Shown here in pieces: positions 1 to 11,762 of a stretch of 64,000 bases of DNA. The notes under the pieces are model-generated. The model was given only the letters and a program-made list of their open reading frames with translations, searched no databases and had not been told where the DNA came from. Position numbers and translations under genes: made by a program. Source of the stretch: Celoporthe dispersa (lineage: Eukaryota; Ascomycota; Sordariomycetes; Diaporthales; Cryphonectriaceae); assembly GCA_016584495.1 (NCBI GenBank), contig WAID01000013.1, positions 124,001 through 188,000 of the forward strand. The letters are read 5' to 3'. Every line of letters begins with the position of its first letter. Position 1 is the stretch's first letter.

Positions 1-413
1 GACGGCGACCGTATCGGTAGGCGAAAGGCATGAACATGATGCAGCCAATGGCCAGGCCGGCATAATTGAGCGCCGTGGAAATGTTGTAGACCGCGTATGT
101 CATGCCTATTTCCTCCACCAGCGGCGAGTACGCAACGTAGAAGATGTCGTTGAGCACAAAGGTGAACAGCACGTAGAACAAGACGAGGACAAAATTGATG
201 ATTTTTCGTGGTTTGGTCCAGTTCTAAAACCATAAAATGCCTGCTCAGTCTTAAAGCCCAGCACTGAAGACGAGGACAAATGGTAATACATACCAGGGGA
301 TCATTGGGATCGCTGGTGGGCCGCGGGCTGAGGATCACGACATCTCCAGTGCCGGATGAGCCTTGTGAACTTCCTTTAGCATCTCTCGTCTTGAAACTCC
401 AAGACTTCCTCAT
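1..413 (-). CDS. MFS transporter, 5' part only
   Basis: This is the N-terminal part of a major facilitator superfamily drug/polyamine-type (DHA1-like) transporter of the plasma membrane; the rest lies beyond position 1. Exon 1 (413-294) encodes 40 cytosolic residues ending in the family signature DPNDPL. A 70-bp intron (293-224, donor GTATGT, acceptor TTTTAG) follows, and exon 2 (223-1) resumes with NWTKPRK, so the spliced protein reads DPNDPLNWTKPRK. The first membrane helix comes next (INFVLVLFYVLFTFVLND), then the start of a second segment and the GRR loop motif. The start is the first ATG in frame with the spliced product. The substrate cannot be told from this part. Confidence 0.85.
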   Translation of the reverse strand, partial: MRKSWSFKTRDAKGSSQGSSGTGDVVILSPRPTSDPNDPLVCITICPRLQCWALRLSRHFMVLELDQTTKNHQFCPRLVLRAVHLCAQRHLLRCVLAAGGGNRHDIRGLQHFHGAQLCRPGHWLHHVHAFRLPIRSP

Positions 414-3400
414 TGTCAAGAGTCCTTACCATCGCTGAGCCGTATCGTGCCAGGCGGCATTGTGACGGCGTTAGTTGTGTCCATCCTGCTCGGTTATGCC
501 AGGCTTCCAGGGTTGCTCTGATGTGTTGGCATATACGTGCTTCCGTAGAGGGGTATCAGGCAAGTAAAATAGGCTGACGTTGTCTGCCAGCAGTCTCTCG
601 AGAAGGGTGAGGGCAACGGACATATTTCTGCCAACGCTCAATACTTCAGACCTTGTTATCCCTCCATGTTCCCGAGGTCGTACCTTGCAGCAGCAGCACC
701 ACCACCACGTATGTGACTACCGCGTCGGCAGTAGCGTTGGCAGATAAGCCCAATCCTGCTAGGCGGAAAGAGGCCAGGGGTGACAAACGCGGGGATCTCC
801 CACACGTGTCTCGATAGAGCACAGCTCACCCTGGAATACGATTACGGATTAGCCTGCCCCTGTCGCTTCAGAATCCTGGTGCTCGGTTATGCCTCCAGGT
901 TGTACATAGTAACGACTACAGAGAAACTTGGGAAACTAATGCATTGCGGTTGGACATCCTTCAACTAGATTTTCGGTATGTCAGCCCTTCCGTCCACGCC
1001 CCGCTACTAAATATTTTGTAGCACTCGATATACCATTCGAACCTAGAAGCCATATCCTGCCTACTCATAAGGGAACTTGTACCGTGCTTCAAGATTGACT
1101 GGGTCTGTGGGGCAGAGTCGCTCCCAGAATAGACTGATAAGGAGACTCGGGACCCACCGAGAACGGGGGGGAGGAGGGGGGAACGATCGATTGTCTTCCT
1201 GCCTTCCTGCACCGAGTCGCTGTTGATCAGTTTCCGAATCCAAACATTCTTCACGCCCATTTCACTCCTGTGCATATGCATAACAGACTTAAAAATTACG
1301 TACAAGTAAAGAGAGACCGCTGCTTGGCTGACCGCTGTTGTTCAGGCTCGGCTTTGGCCTGCTCGCTCGTCGGTGATAAGGCTAGGAGGCCGGCCATTGG
1401 AAGGACCGCCCGCGACGAGGCGTTTCCAACATCTATCGACGGTGGTTGGCGTTGTTCGTTTGGGGACTGGCGGAAGGTTGGTCGCAATGTATGGAGTGGT
1501 CGGGCCCCATGTCATTGAACCAACCACCCAACCTCCCGGGCGACGGCGGGGGTTACGGCTCCAACTGCCAAAATAAGCGTTCAACCGATGGGGCTACGCT
1601 TTAAGTACTCGTTTCACCAGCCCCCAGGTTGACAGGTTCAAGTGTAGCGATCAATCACAAGCTGATTTTAAACTTCATGATCTAGATCGGCCCGGCCCAA
1701 ATACTTGAGGCCGGGTCAGCAACTCTGAGCGGAACATAGACCTCCCGGATACTTACTGGAGCCTGACAAGAGAGACTGCCACGACGGTACAGCGGTATGG
1801 TATACTTTGGCGTCACTAGCGCAGGCGGGTTCAATTATTGTTTAGAATTGGCGCTTGTATCTGCACGAGACCCAACTGGCGCTGCAGTAACAAAGAAACC
1901 TGGAATAAGCCGCCCAACTTGCCGGCTTATCTCACCCCGGAGGAGCAACAACCTGAGAACACTGACTACATGGACAACTCGGACTCGTGATAGTATATAA
2001 GATGGCACAAAAGATCCAAACAAGCACTAATTCTCCAAATGAACACGGGTACCGCAACAGCTAATTAAGTATCCAACTGTCCGTCCCATCATATTACGTG
2101 CGGAGACTGCTAGTCTGTTGTTCATCCTCCCCCGGTGGAGAGATCTTCGTCTCGTGTGGTTGCCCCGCCGTTCCCGGCCCCGGCCTTTCCACGATCATCC
2201 AAGCTCGTCTTGCCTCTGCGTGTTCATCTCACGTGTCAAGATCCAAGATGGCTAATTCGGGTGTGCAAGTCTACACACAATACCTAATGTCAATATCAAC
2301 AAAATAATACATCACTATCCCAAAAACCAAGTAAACGTGGACCATTCTTAGCCGTCAGACCGAAGGCTGAAAAGACGCGAAGTAATTACCTTTTGTATGG
2401 AATTAGGGGGACATCAGCCAGAAAAGACCCCTAGCCCTAATCTTTTGACATGTTTATACCACTCTTTCTGGGCTCATCCTTTTTTTTCCTTCCTTCACCT
2501 TCTTCCTTGGTAGATAACAGTCCACCCCTCTGTCTCAATGCTCACAGGCGACTTATTTTCCCCCATAGGTACAGCCGGTGCAACCGTACCGATGATCACT
2601 TCTGCAGCACTTCTGCAGCACTTCTCCTTGAAAGAGCAAGACTAAATCCTTTGTCAGTCTCCCTGGCCTAATCATAATCAGCTGTCCTCTTCTGTAGTTG
2701 CCACGACATACAAGCGGTCGCGAGACACCTCGGCGGCGCTGGAGTAGAGGAGTCGAGATGAGCATGGGAGGACTGGGCAGCATCATGGGGAGCCAAATCT
2801 AGGTAATAGAAGATGACAGAAATAGATTATGGCTACCGAGGCTCCAACTTTTGGCCTCATACGAAATTCTTCTCTTTACGAGTCCCTACAGAACAAGAAC
2901 CAAATGGACAAACTCCAGGTCAGGTCAGGAAAACGATGTTGACTCTGACCAGTGCCTCTATTTGAACCGCTCTTTCTGAGCGATCCCTTTTCTTTACCTT
3001 AGAAAACAACCCAATCCATCCATTCAACGCTCACAGAAGATCTGATCTCCTCCATAGGTCCGGCACGGGGAGCATGGCGGAGATGCCTTGTTTAGCGTCT
3101 TACTGAAAATGTAGAGAAAGAAATGTGACCGCGACGCGCAGGCTTGGCTTGGCTTTCCATCGCAAAAGCAATGCTGTATGCAGGCCTGATGGCGGCGTGG
3201 ATGCCCTCGGCGGAATCATCATTCGGTTTAGCGACTTTGCTCTAGAAATCACCGACATAATTACTCGTCACAAGCTTAATTAGAGCCCTACGTAATCTTA
3301 TGCGCTCCTTGCTAATCTGCGCTTCTCTAGCTGGTGGTCCATAATATTGAAATCATCTTTAAGCAAGTCTATGTCTTGGGGCGTGTCTCTATCTAGCACA

Positions 3401-3864
3401 GTAGTAATTAGAAATTATAAATGACATGATATGCTGCGAGACAGACCAGAGCGAAGGCCGCATTTATATCTGTCGTACAGACCGTCGTAGTTGGGGACAC
3501 CGTTACATGAGAGGATAGACTAATCAAGGAGCTTAGATATCAAAGCCATAACTGTATGCCGTTTGTGATGGGGATATTTTAGAGTTGCATGGCCCTCAGT
3601 GTGTAGATTGGAGAAATGACTAGTGAAGAAAAGTGAAGACAAAGAGCGTCGCCTCGAAAAGCAACCCAACAAAGGCACCAGTGCCATGTGAAGCTAAAAC
3701 AGTCACACCTAGGTTCATGTATAACGTCACGTGGCCATATGCAGACCAATCCAGGAGTTTTCAGCATTTCGGATCCCACCACAGCCATGACAATGAAATT
3801 CTCTGCCCACCTCATCCTTCCCTCCCCCCCTTCACTCTCGATAACCAATATTGGCAGACACAAC
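414..3864. other. Gene-poor intergenic region
   Basis: About 3.4 kb with no credible gene: only short ORFs without family features. It reads AT-richer than the coding parts. It contains a degenerate pair of similar segments near 2455-2580 and 2960-3060 and a short tandem of CACTTCTGCAG near 2600-2625. No RNA gene or intact mobile element was recognised. Confidence 0.5.
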
Positions 3865-5548
3865 ATGGCTGAAAAGCACCAAGCTGAAGGGCTGGCCACC
3901 TCTGCCTCACAGTCCAAACGACATAAATCTACCCAGCCATCTCCTCATCCTTCTTCTTCGCCTAGCAGCGTTGGTGAGGAGGTCCACGGGGAAGTTGAGG
4001 AGGAAGACGACCCCAGAAGCAAAGATGGAGCGAGTGCGCAATACGGAGCACATATCGCCCTCCATAACCTCCGCGAGGTTCTGACTGCTAGCACCGACAA
4101 GGCTGTCTTTACCATCGGTGGCAAAATTGACACTACCAACGCCGCCCAAACTCCTTTGCCCCTAAAGATACGGTGGAACCATGGCACTGAAAGCAGCGGT
4201 AGAATGGTCTCTTTGCCCCTCGGCGAAGACCCAGCCCTTCAATGCTCATTTCATCAGCTCATAGAGGAATGCGAGCCAGCCACGTTCGGCAAAGGAAAGA
4301 GAGACGTCCTCGACGAGGAGTACCGCAAGGCCAGAAAGATGGACACTGTGAACTTTTTCTACCAACTTCACTCCATATGAGTATGGAGTGATTGATACGA
4401 TTGTCCAGGCCCTGGCTTGCAGCGATGACAACACCCAAACCAGCTACCGTGGCATTCGGGCTCAGCTCTACAAACTCAACGTACGTACCTTTCCTCGCAC
4501 TCGGCAACTCACCCTCAATGATCAAGGAAAAAGACAAGACTTCTAACTGGGTAGGTAGGTTTACTCTGGGCCTTCGGACAAATTCAAACCCCATGTCGAT
4601 ACACCCCGATCGAAAGAGCAGATGGGCTCACTGGTCGTCTGCCTTCCACTCCCACACAAGGGCGGCCAGCTCGCCGTTCGACATCAGGGGCGGGAAGTGG
4701 TCTACGACTGGAGCTCCGAAAGTGCTTCTACAATCCAATGGGCAGCTTTCTTCTCCGACTGCGAGCACGAAGTTCTGGAGGTGACAGAAGGACACCGAGT
4801 GACGCTGACCTCCACCTGTACTGGACTCTACACGGCCCAGTTTCCATGTCTGATCATCTTGAAGCGCTTGATCAAAGATCACTTATTTTCTTCTCGGCTT
4901 TGGACAGATTGATGAAGTGTCCCGACTTCCTGCCTGACGGTAAGCTCGCGCTCTTGTGACTGCGATCCTGGTCTTAGAAGTTTCTCGCATTAATTCTATG
5001 TATAGGTGGTTCTGTAGGCTTCACGTGCATTCATGCCTATCCGCACAGTGCGGAGGCGTCGCGTGACCACCTCTCCTACAGCCTCAAAGGCATCGACATG
5101 ATTGTGTATCAAGCTCTCAAACGCTTTACAAACGACGTTATAGTCGACGCCATGCTCGACGAGACGAGGTTTCAGGAATACCTGGGTGACGAGGTCGATG
5201 AGGATCTCGCCAACCGATCCTACCTTGCCGGAGGGGACAGAAGAGTGAGATTTCTGTGGAACGAGCCTGAGGATGAACGCGGGCCTCGCCCCCAAGAGAT
5301 CTACTACCCCGAGGAGGTAACGTGGATCAATCACGGCCCGCACGGGGCAAGCCATAAAGAACTGGCTGCTGCGTTCTTGGTGGTGAGCATCGTCACAAAT
5401 AGAATGACATGCCCAGCACGCGCTGACCTTGTAATGGAAACAGTACAGGAATCAAGCCGAATTAGATGTTTGTTACTCGTTCGCCGTACTCATCGCGACG
5501 GTTGGCCCTTGCGGAGACCGGCACAGTGCACCGCAAGAGCCGGGATAA
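3865..5548 (+). CDS. 2-oxoglutarate/Fe(II) oxygenase, prolyl-4-hydroxylase-like, with two frame breaks
   Basis: Predicted cytosolic or nuclear 2OG-Fe(II) dioxygenase of the fungal P4H-like type, about 492 aa. Four exons are inferred: 3865-4480, 4559-4939, 5006-5382, 5444-5548; the introns of 78, 66 and 61 bp have GT-AG ends and the first carries a CTAAC branch point. The double-stranded beta-helix ligands are visible: H-x-D (codons 4592-4600, HVD), the distal His in DCEHEV (4766-4768) and the 2OG-binding Arg in GHRVTL (4796-4798). The frame breaks twice: one surplus base in the T-rich run 4354-4360 and one missing base near 4811-4816. The two cancel, and both exons read well on either side. 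The N-terminus is Ser/Pro/Glu-rich and low-complexity. It could be a young pseudogene, but similar single-base breaks in housekeeping genes of this window point to sequence error. Confidence 0.7.
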
Positions 5549-8500
5549 ACTCGACCGACGGAGCAAAATGGAACAAAAGCCCCTGTAATCGCTGTCATCT
5601 GTTTCTTTTCCCTTTGGTTTCCCTCCGTTTAGTTATCTTGCACCTAATGTGATAGTATCGAGTATTCTTTACTATTGATACCGCGTACCGGGTAGGGTAC
5701 GTGGGTAACGCGGTTATCTAGTCGGTACTTTCTAGGCATTTTCTATTGCCTATGAATTCCAGCAAACCCAATCAACCTAAGTAGTCACTAGTGTCCGTCT
5801 AGAGGTTGGTGTTGTCGATTAGACGTTCGTTCCACCTATGAGCTTGGTATGAAAATCTTCAATCTCACCACCGCCTGCGCGGCCACCTGCCCCGCCATCC
5901 GGAATCTATGGGTCCAGTTTCACGATGCCAGACTGTGTGATACGAGCAACGCTCGATGATGGAATTCCGCGCCGAGGGAAGGATGTAACGTATATTGTAC
6001 TAATTTCCCAGAGTGGATGGATTATTGCGGCAGCGAACAGCCAGCGTCAATCTACCCCTTGAATGCCAGAGGATTGGTCATTTTGTCGGCGCAATGCACA
6101 GGGAATTTGCCGTATCTAAAAGGGAGCTATTAGCTCTCGTGTAGAATAGTCTTAGATTAGTGATTGCCGTTCTCAATGAGTACCTTGTGAGATGATTCAG
6201 CCACAAATCTTTTGCTACTTTGAAGCTCCGTGCTGATGTATCAATTTCGATCCTTGCACTTGTTGTAGACGAGACTATCCTCAGCATTCTCTGAACGCAC
6301 AGTCTCGTCGTTTATGAGTAAATTGACAAGAGGGAGATAAGCAACTAATTAAAGTGCGTCACGGAAAGGGAGGAAAAGATCAGCCAGACTTATCACAGCT
6401 AACTGAGGCTATCTAGGCAATCAGCTGCCAGACCCTCACACATATACCCCTCAGACTAAGTATGAGTACATGGTGGTCCTTATTGTGGTTTGCTGCTTAC
6501 ACCTTGCTCTAACGCCGTAACTATGCAAATCATTTTTGTCTGCAGCCCCTCTTTTCCTTGAAGCATCACCCGAATTTATTGTAGAATTGTAACTGCGACA
6601 CACATTCCAACTACTATCTTCTCCACAAACCTACCTCCCCAGGCGTGTTAATTTCTTTGCTTCTTGAAAGCATATAGTACGTAACTACCGACTCGAAATT
6701 ACCATTTCCTCAAACGATCATTACCTCTCATGGCCCATATATACATTTTTGTTTACTATTTATCCTCTATTAATAAAGTCGTATAAGCCCAGATGGGCAT
6801 CCTGATAACAATTTCGTAATCGGTCAAACACCATAATTAACAGAAGTACTCAACTTTGCAGTGCCACAGCCCCGAAGATATGGTCGAAGGTTTACCAGTA
6901 ATAATATGCTGCCATATATACACAATGTAAGGGCGTAGTGTGTCCGAAAACAAATACGAAATTCAGGGCAGCAGTTCCACATATTCACTACCCAAATCAC
7001 TTCTTGCGTATCTCCTATCAGCATATTTCGCATTTTTTCTTCACTCAGGAAACCTGCTGATATTTGTTATTTAGATAGAATGTAACAGGGCGAGCTGACT
7101 GGTCTGAACAGGACAGCTGCACCAGCTGCTAGGATCGACTAGGGTGACGACGAACAGATAGAAAAATTACGACTGGCACGGTGCGCACGAGACATCTGTC
7201 CTGGATAAGCCGTCAATGGAAGCTTTGTACGGCAACAAGATTTTATATAATTATTTTATTAGCTGCCAAGTTGATAGGAAACATGCTTGCAAACAAGCTC
7301 GGTACACTTCCCAAAATCATAATAACATCATACCTGGTTTGATGGCCTTGTAGACTACCCACCAGCAGCTTATTATGGAACGGAACCTGCATCGGGCGAC
7401 CTACCAGATGCCCGCTGGCTTTAACCATACAATTTCAATGCCACCCCAGGACGGCAATACCGACTTGGTCATATGAGGCCCTTATAGCTGCAGCTTTAAC
7501 CCTTTGGTTCTCGCGTGCAGTCCCAGTCCCGCCCATCTAAGTTCTCCTCAGCTGCAGGCTCTGTAATACAAGATCTGTGAGCAGCTAAATGGAGTGACCA
7601 CTCCCAGCTAGCCAGAAACGACGAAGGTCTACATAGCCGTGTCAGTATCGTACTCGCACAAGATCTACAATGACGGAGCTGAGGTCAATCAGACATTTGT
7701 AAATCCCCATGTTGTGTGTGGAAGCGAGGATTCCCAAGCTGAGCAGAGAGATCGATCCTCAATCCGGACCGAGCCGGGAGGCACACCCGAGATCGTTGTA
7801 TTTTCCCCGTGCTAATATAGCATATGATATGACTAAATACTTCTAGAGCCAGCCAGCCCATCTTCAGCCCATCTTGTCATGTTAACTGTAAGCTTTTATT
7901 ATGTTTGATGATTGTTGCTGCAGTGAAACAGAATATGAGGCACTTCTCCTCTTTCTTGTTTCCCAAATCCATGTCAAGACTGACCAAGTCTGCTGCCCTC
8001 AGCTGGAATCCCCGTTGCTTATGGATATTCTTGCAGACGGCTTCATATACATATACTTGGCAGCATATTCAAGATGCATATTTACTGCTTTCAAAGAAGA
8101 AGAAAAGAACTGTTATGTAGAAACGAAATCGATACTTAGCATAGTAATGGGCAGGGGGGATACCGATGTGCATATGCTCACGCTTGCATGGCAGACCCTC
8201 CCCGACCCTGCAATCTCGGCCTCCCAGTCTCTATCTTGCCATAATACAAATACGTGGTGGAGGCATTCACCGACCTATGTCCCGAAGCATATCGGATGAA
8301 CGGCAAAGACAAGCTTTGTGGGAGTACCAAGATTTCTCTGCCACGCGTTCCCCTAATCTCTGTCTCGGCCGAGTCGGCGCACGCTTAGCCTGGACACAAT
8401 TTGTGTTTCTTCTTCGCCGTTTTCTTTCGCAGTCATGACGTCTTCACGGCCGAGCCCGTCGACATTTCTATCCCTTATCCTTTCTAGGCTTTGGTGCCCG

Positions 8501-8964
8501 AAATGATCCACCCTACTAAAGGTCGTGGAATCCAATTGGTCTCGTTGCTGCGTTTTCACATCCGACTACTCACAACCGATAACGTGCTTGAGCATGCTTG
8601 TGGAGCAGGTCCCGGGTGATGTGCATAAAAGAGTAGTAAAAAATATACATATATATGAAAAAAAGAGGGCGGAGGCAGCCACGCAGGGGCGGCTTCTAAG
8701 TGCCCCTGATTAAAGTTCTGCAAAAACCCGCGACGTTGGCCGATTTCATCCCCCCACCGTAGCGCGCACCTACGCCGTACTGGCTGGCATCGCCGCCGGT
8801 GGATATCTAGTTCAGCATTCTCATCTAAACTGCCCGATATTCGACAATACCGACTACGTAAGCCTTGACGTGGTGTCACAAACTAGTGTCACCGCCGGTT
8901 GTCACGATCTAGACTCAGCCTCGTCGTGGCCGACTGGCATGCCAGATGGCCATGATGTACGTAG
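5549..8964. other. Gene-poor intergenic region
   Basis: About 3.4 kb, AT-rich in its middle (6100-7100). Only short ORFs without recognisable motifs are present. I saw no transposase, reverse transcriptase remnant, LTR pair or RNA gene. Confidence 0.5.
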
Positions 8965-8972
8965 TATAAAAA
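8965..8972 (+). promoter_or_regulatory. TATA box of the tannase gene
   Basis: TATAAAAA lies 124 bp upstream of the proposed ATG at 9089, a typical fungal core-promoter distance. It supports the internal ATG over the longer open frame that begins at 8870, upstream of this box. Confidence 0.5.
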
Positions 8973-9088
8973 TACAAAGGGAAGTTAAGAAGTCACGATG
9001 TTCTCAAAGCTTTCGCCCAACTCATCACCAAAAGAAAACGACAAATAATAGATCTCTACACTCTTTTCACATTCGTTCAGTTTCGGAG

Positions 9089-10843
9089 ATGCGCCCCGAC
9101 ACTCGTTTGGCCACGGCGGCTGTCGTGGCAACTGCAAACGCAGCAACCCTTGGGGATGTGTGCACCACGTCCTATGTTGAGTCCGCACTACCTGCTTATG
9201 GCTTATTTTTGGGCATCTCGCTCGATTCGACCTCGATCAACACTACGGCTCACTACAATGTCTCGATCAGCAGCAGCACTTTCTACCCGGCTGCTACTAT
9301 CGACTACTGCGTCGTCACCTTCAACTACACACATACTGCCCGTGATGATACCGTCGCTCTGACCTACTGGATGCCGGCGCCAGCAGACTTCAAGAACCGC
9401 TTCCTCACAACCGGCGGTGAGGCATACGAGATCAATGAGGGCTCGGGCACCACAGGCTCCCTGCCCGGTGGTGTGATGTACGGTGCTGCCTCTGGCCTCA
9501 CGGACGGAGGGTTCAACGGCCAGGCCTTTGACGATGTCTTCCTTGATGCCAATGGAACCGTCAACTGGCAGAACACCTACATGTTCGGGTACCAGGGTAT
9601 CCATGAGATGATGACGATCGGCCGTGAATTCAGCAAGAACTTCTACGCCACGTCTGACAAGATCTACACTTATTACCAGTCTTGCTCCGAGGGCGGCCGC
9701 GAGGGTTGGTCCCAGGCGCAGCGTTTTGGCGCAGACTACGATGGTATCATCGTTGGAGCGCCTGCTTTCCGTTTCGCCCAGCAGCAGATCAACCATCTTA
9801 CTTCCAACGTGGTCGAGAAGACCTTAGACTATTACCCTCCTCCCTGTGAGCTGGAGCTCATTGTCAATGCTACCATCAAGGCTTGCGATGCCTTTGACGG
9901 GAAGTCTGATGGTGTCATTGCCCGGAGCGACTTATGCAAGCTTAACTTCAACATCAGCTCCCTGGTCGGCGCCCCTTACTACTGCGCAGCTAGCAGCGGG
10001 GGTGGCGGAATTGGTCTTGGGTTTGGCAAGCGACAAGCCAGCACAACCCCAGCCCAGAACGGCACGGTCACTGAGCTCGGCGTCCAGGTCGCCCAGACAA
10101 TCCTGGACGGCCTCAAGGATACGAAGGGCCGCCAAGCCTACCTGTCCTACCAGCCAGGTGCCGATTTCGATGATGCCGCTACTAGCTACGACTCTACCAC
10201 CGATGCTTGGGGCCTAAGCATCGACGGGAACGGCGGCGAATTCGTGGCCAAGTTCGTCCAGCTCCTCGACATCTCCAGCATCGAGTCGCTGGACAACGTA
10301 ACCTATGATACCATCCGTGACTGGATGCAGTACGCGTGGACCAAGTACCAGGATACCCTGCAGGTCAACAATCCCGACCTGACCGATATCGCGCTGTCTG
10401 GTGGAAAGATTATTCACTTCCACGGCGAGTCCGACCCCAGCGTTCCGACAGCTTCATCCGTCCACTACCGCGAGTCTGTACGCAAGATCATGTTCCCCGG
10501 CATGTCCCTGAACGAGTCCAGCGAGGCATTGAACGAGTTCTACCGCCTCTACCTTGTTCCTGGCGCTGCCCACTGCGCCACCAACAGCGAGCAGCCCAAC
10601 GGTCCATTCCCACAGACCAACCTCGCGGTGATGATCGACTGGGTTGAGAATGGTGTCGAGCCGGTCCTCCTGAACGCCACTGTTCTGTCTGGTGACAATG
10701 AGGGTGAGAACGGGAAGCTCTGCTCTTGGCCTCTCCGCCCCCTCTGGACCAACAACGGCACTACTATGGACTGTGTCTTTGACCAGGCCTCGTATGACAC
10801 ATGGGTCTATGACTTTGATGCATACCCGCTTCCCCTCTATTAA
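9089..10843 (+). CDS. Secreted tannase/feruloyl esterase family protein
   Basis: Extracellular esterase of 584 aa, single exon, expected to hydrolyse ester bonds of gallotannins or feruloylated polysaccharides. Residues 1-18 form a signal peptide ending ATANA. The family CS-D-HC catalytic arrangement is intact: Cys199-Ser200 in CSEGGREG, Asp449 in HGESDPSVP, and His495-Cys496 in PGAAHC; the two Cys are expected to be disulfide-linked and hold Ser and His together. A Gly-rich insertion ends in Lys314-Arg315 (GFGKRQAS), a Kex2-type site, as in Aspergillus tannase, which is cut into two linked subunits. Numerous N-glycosylation sequons are present. The open frame extends upstream to 8870, but the first 73 residues are not signal-like, so 9089 was chosen. 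Tannase and feruloyl esterase B cannot be separated by sequence alone. Confidence 0.92.
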   Translation: MRPDTRLATAAVVATANAATLGDVCTTSYVESALPAYGLFLGISLDSTSINTTAHYNVSISSSTFYPAATIDYCVVTFNYTHTARDDTVALTYWMPAPADFKNRFLTTGGEAYEINEGSGTTGSLPGGVMYGAASGLTDGGFNGQAFDDVFLDANGTVNWQNTYMFGYQGIHEMMTIGREFSKNFYATSDKIYTYYQSCSEGGREGWSQAQRFGADYDGIIVGAPAFRFAQQQINHLTSNVVEKTLDYYPPPCELELIVNATIKACDAFDGKSDGVIARSDLCKLNFNISSLVGAPYYCAASSGGGGIGLGFGKRQASTTPAQNGTVTELGVQVAQTILDGLKDTKGRQAYLSYQPGADFDDAATSYDSTTDAWGLSIDGNGGEFVAKFVQLLDISSIESLDNVTYDTIRDWMQYAWTKYQDTLQVNNPDLTDIALSGGKIIHFHGESDPSVPTASSVHYRESVRKIMFPGMSLNESSEALNEFYRLYLVPGAAHCATNSEQPNGPFPQTNLAVMIDWVENGVEPVLLNATVLSGDNEGENGKLCSWPLRPLWTNNGTTMDCVFDQASYDTWVYDFDAYPLPLY

Positions 10844-11762
10844 ACGTAGAGTAGAAATGGAACCTGCCTTCTCAGCACAAAAGGAGATGGGACAGGTAGC
10901 CGGAAAAATCACACCATTTAGGTGTGGGGCTTGGGATGTACTGTACATGATACAAGCAGAGGGCCCATGTTTGTAGTCCAGGGGTAAAGCTGTCAGGCAC
11001 CGTATGTATGTGCATAAAGCACACAAATATACGTGGCTACTGCGCACTTGGTGATCACGGAGCTTCCTGCGTTGACGAGGGCCTATCTTGCTCTATCGAC
11101 CTGCCTCGTGTACTGTGGTACCTCCACACACTGTTTGACTGTCTACGCCTAACTGTTGGGCAATGCTACTCAGGTCCACACTTTTACGATCCGTACCTGA
11201 CGTGTCATTTCAAGATCGTCAATGCAGTTGCATTGAAAGTGGCCTCGGCTCGAGCAGGACAAAAAAAAAAACATTAAAGTCGGTGTGAATTTACGCAATG
11301 CTAATCGGAAAGTGTAATTATTCGAAACAACGTTCTCTCATGATGCGCATCTAGCACGTCACTATCGCGAAAAGATCGGTCACTTTCAAGTTCGTGGTTT
11401 TTCTCCCTCTCTCCCTCTGCGGTCGGGGAAATCATCTTCTTTTTCACAGATATACATGTCAAGAAAATGTATTTATAGTTTTTGTTGGTAATTGTGGTTG
11501 CGAAGCAGGCTCATAGCCAAACATTGAGAAATAGTTACAAGTATAAAATTGTTTCAGCGATTCCCTGCCCTTTCGTGGAGGTTGTAGAGTAGCTCTACGA
11601 GAGGTGGTCCTGCTTGGGCACACACGCGCCAAACTCGGGAAATCTGATTACCTCTTGGCAGGAAATAGGCCACGAAGAAAAAAGAGACCAGCAAGCCCAG
11701 TTCTTATCGGGAACCCTTGAGGAAGGCTACCGACAGCAGATCGAGGCGATCCCACCAAAGTC
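10844..11762. other. Intergenic region between convergent esterase genes
   Basis: About 0.9 kb between the ends of two convergently transcribed secreted esterase genes. An A-run at 11261-11272 is the only striking feature. No coding or RNA gene is supported. Confidence 0.5.

Noticed and set aside
1020..1050. tRNA-like GGTTCGAAT box on the minus strand
   Set aside because: No matching acceptor stem, A box or anticodon arm around it.
5549..8964. Decayed transposon in the AT-rich gap
   Set aside because: No coding remnant, terminal repeats or target duplication could be identified by eye.
8870..9088. 73-codon upstream extension of the tannase
   Set aside because: It contains the TATA box and would bury the clear signal peptide inside the protein.
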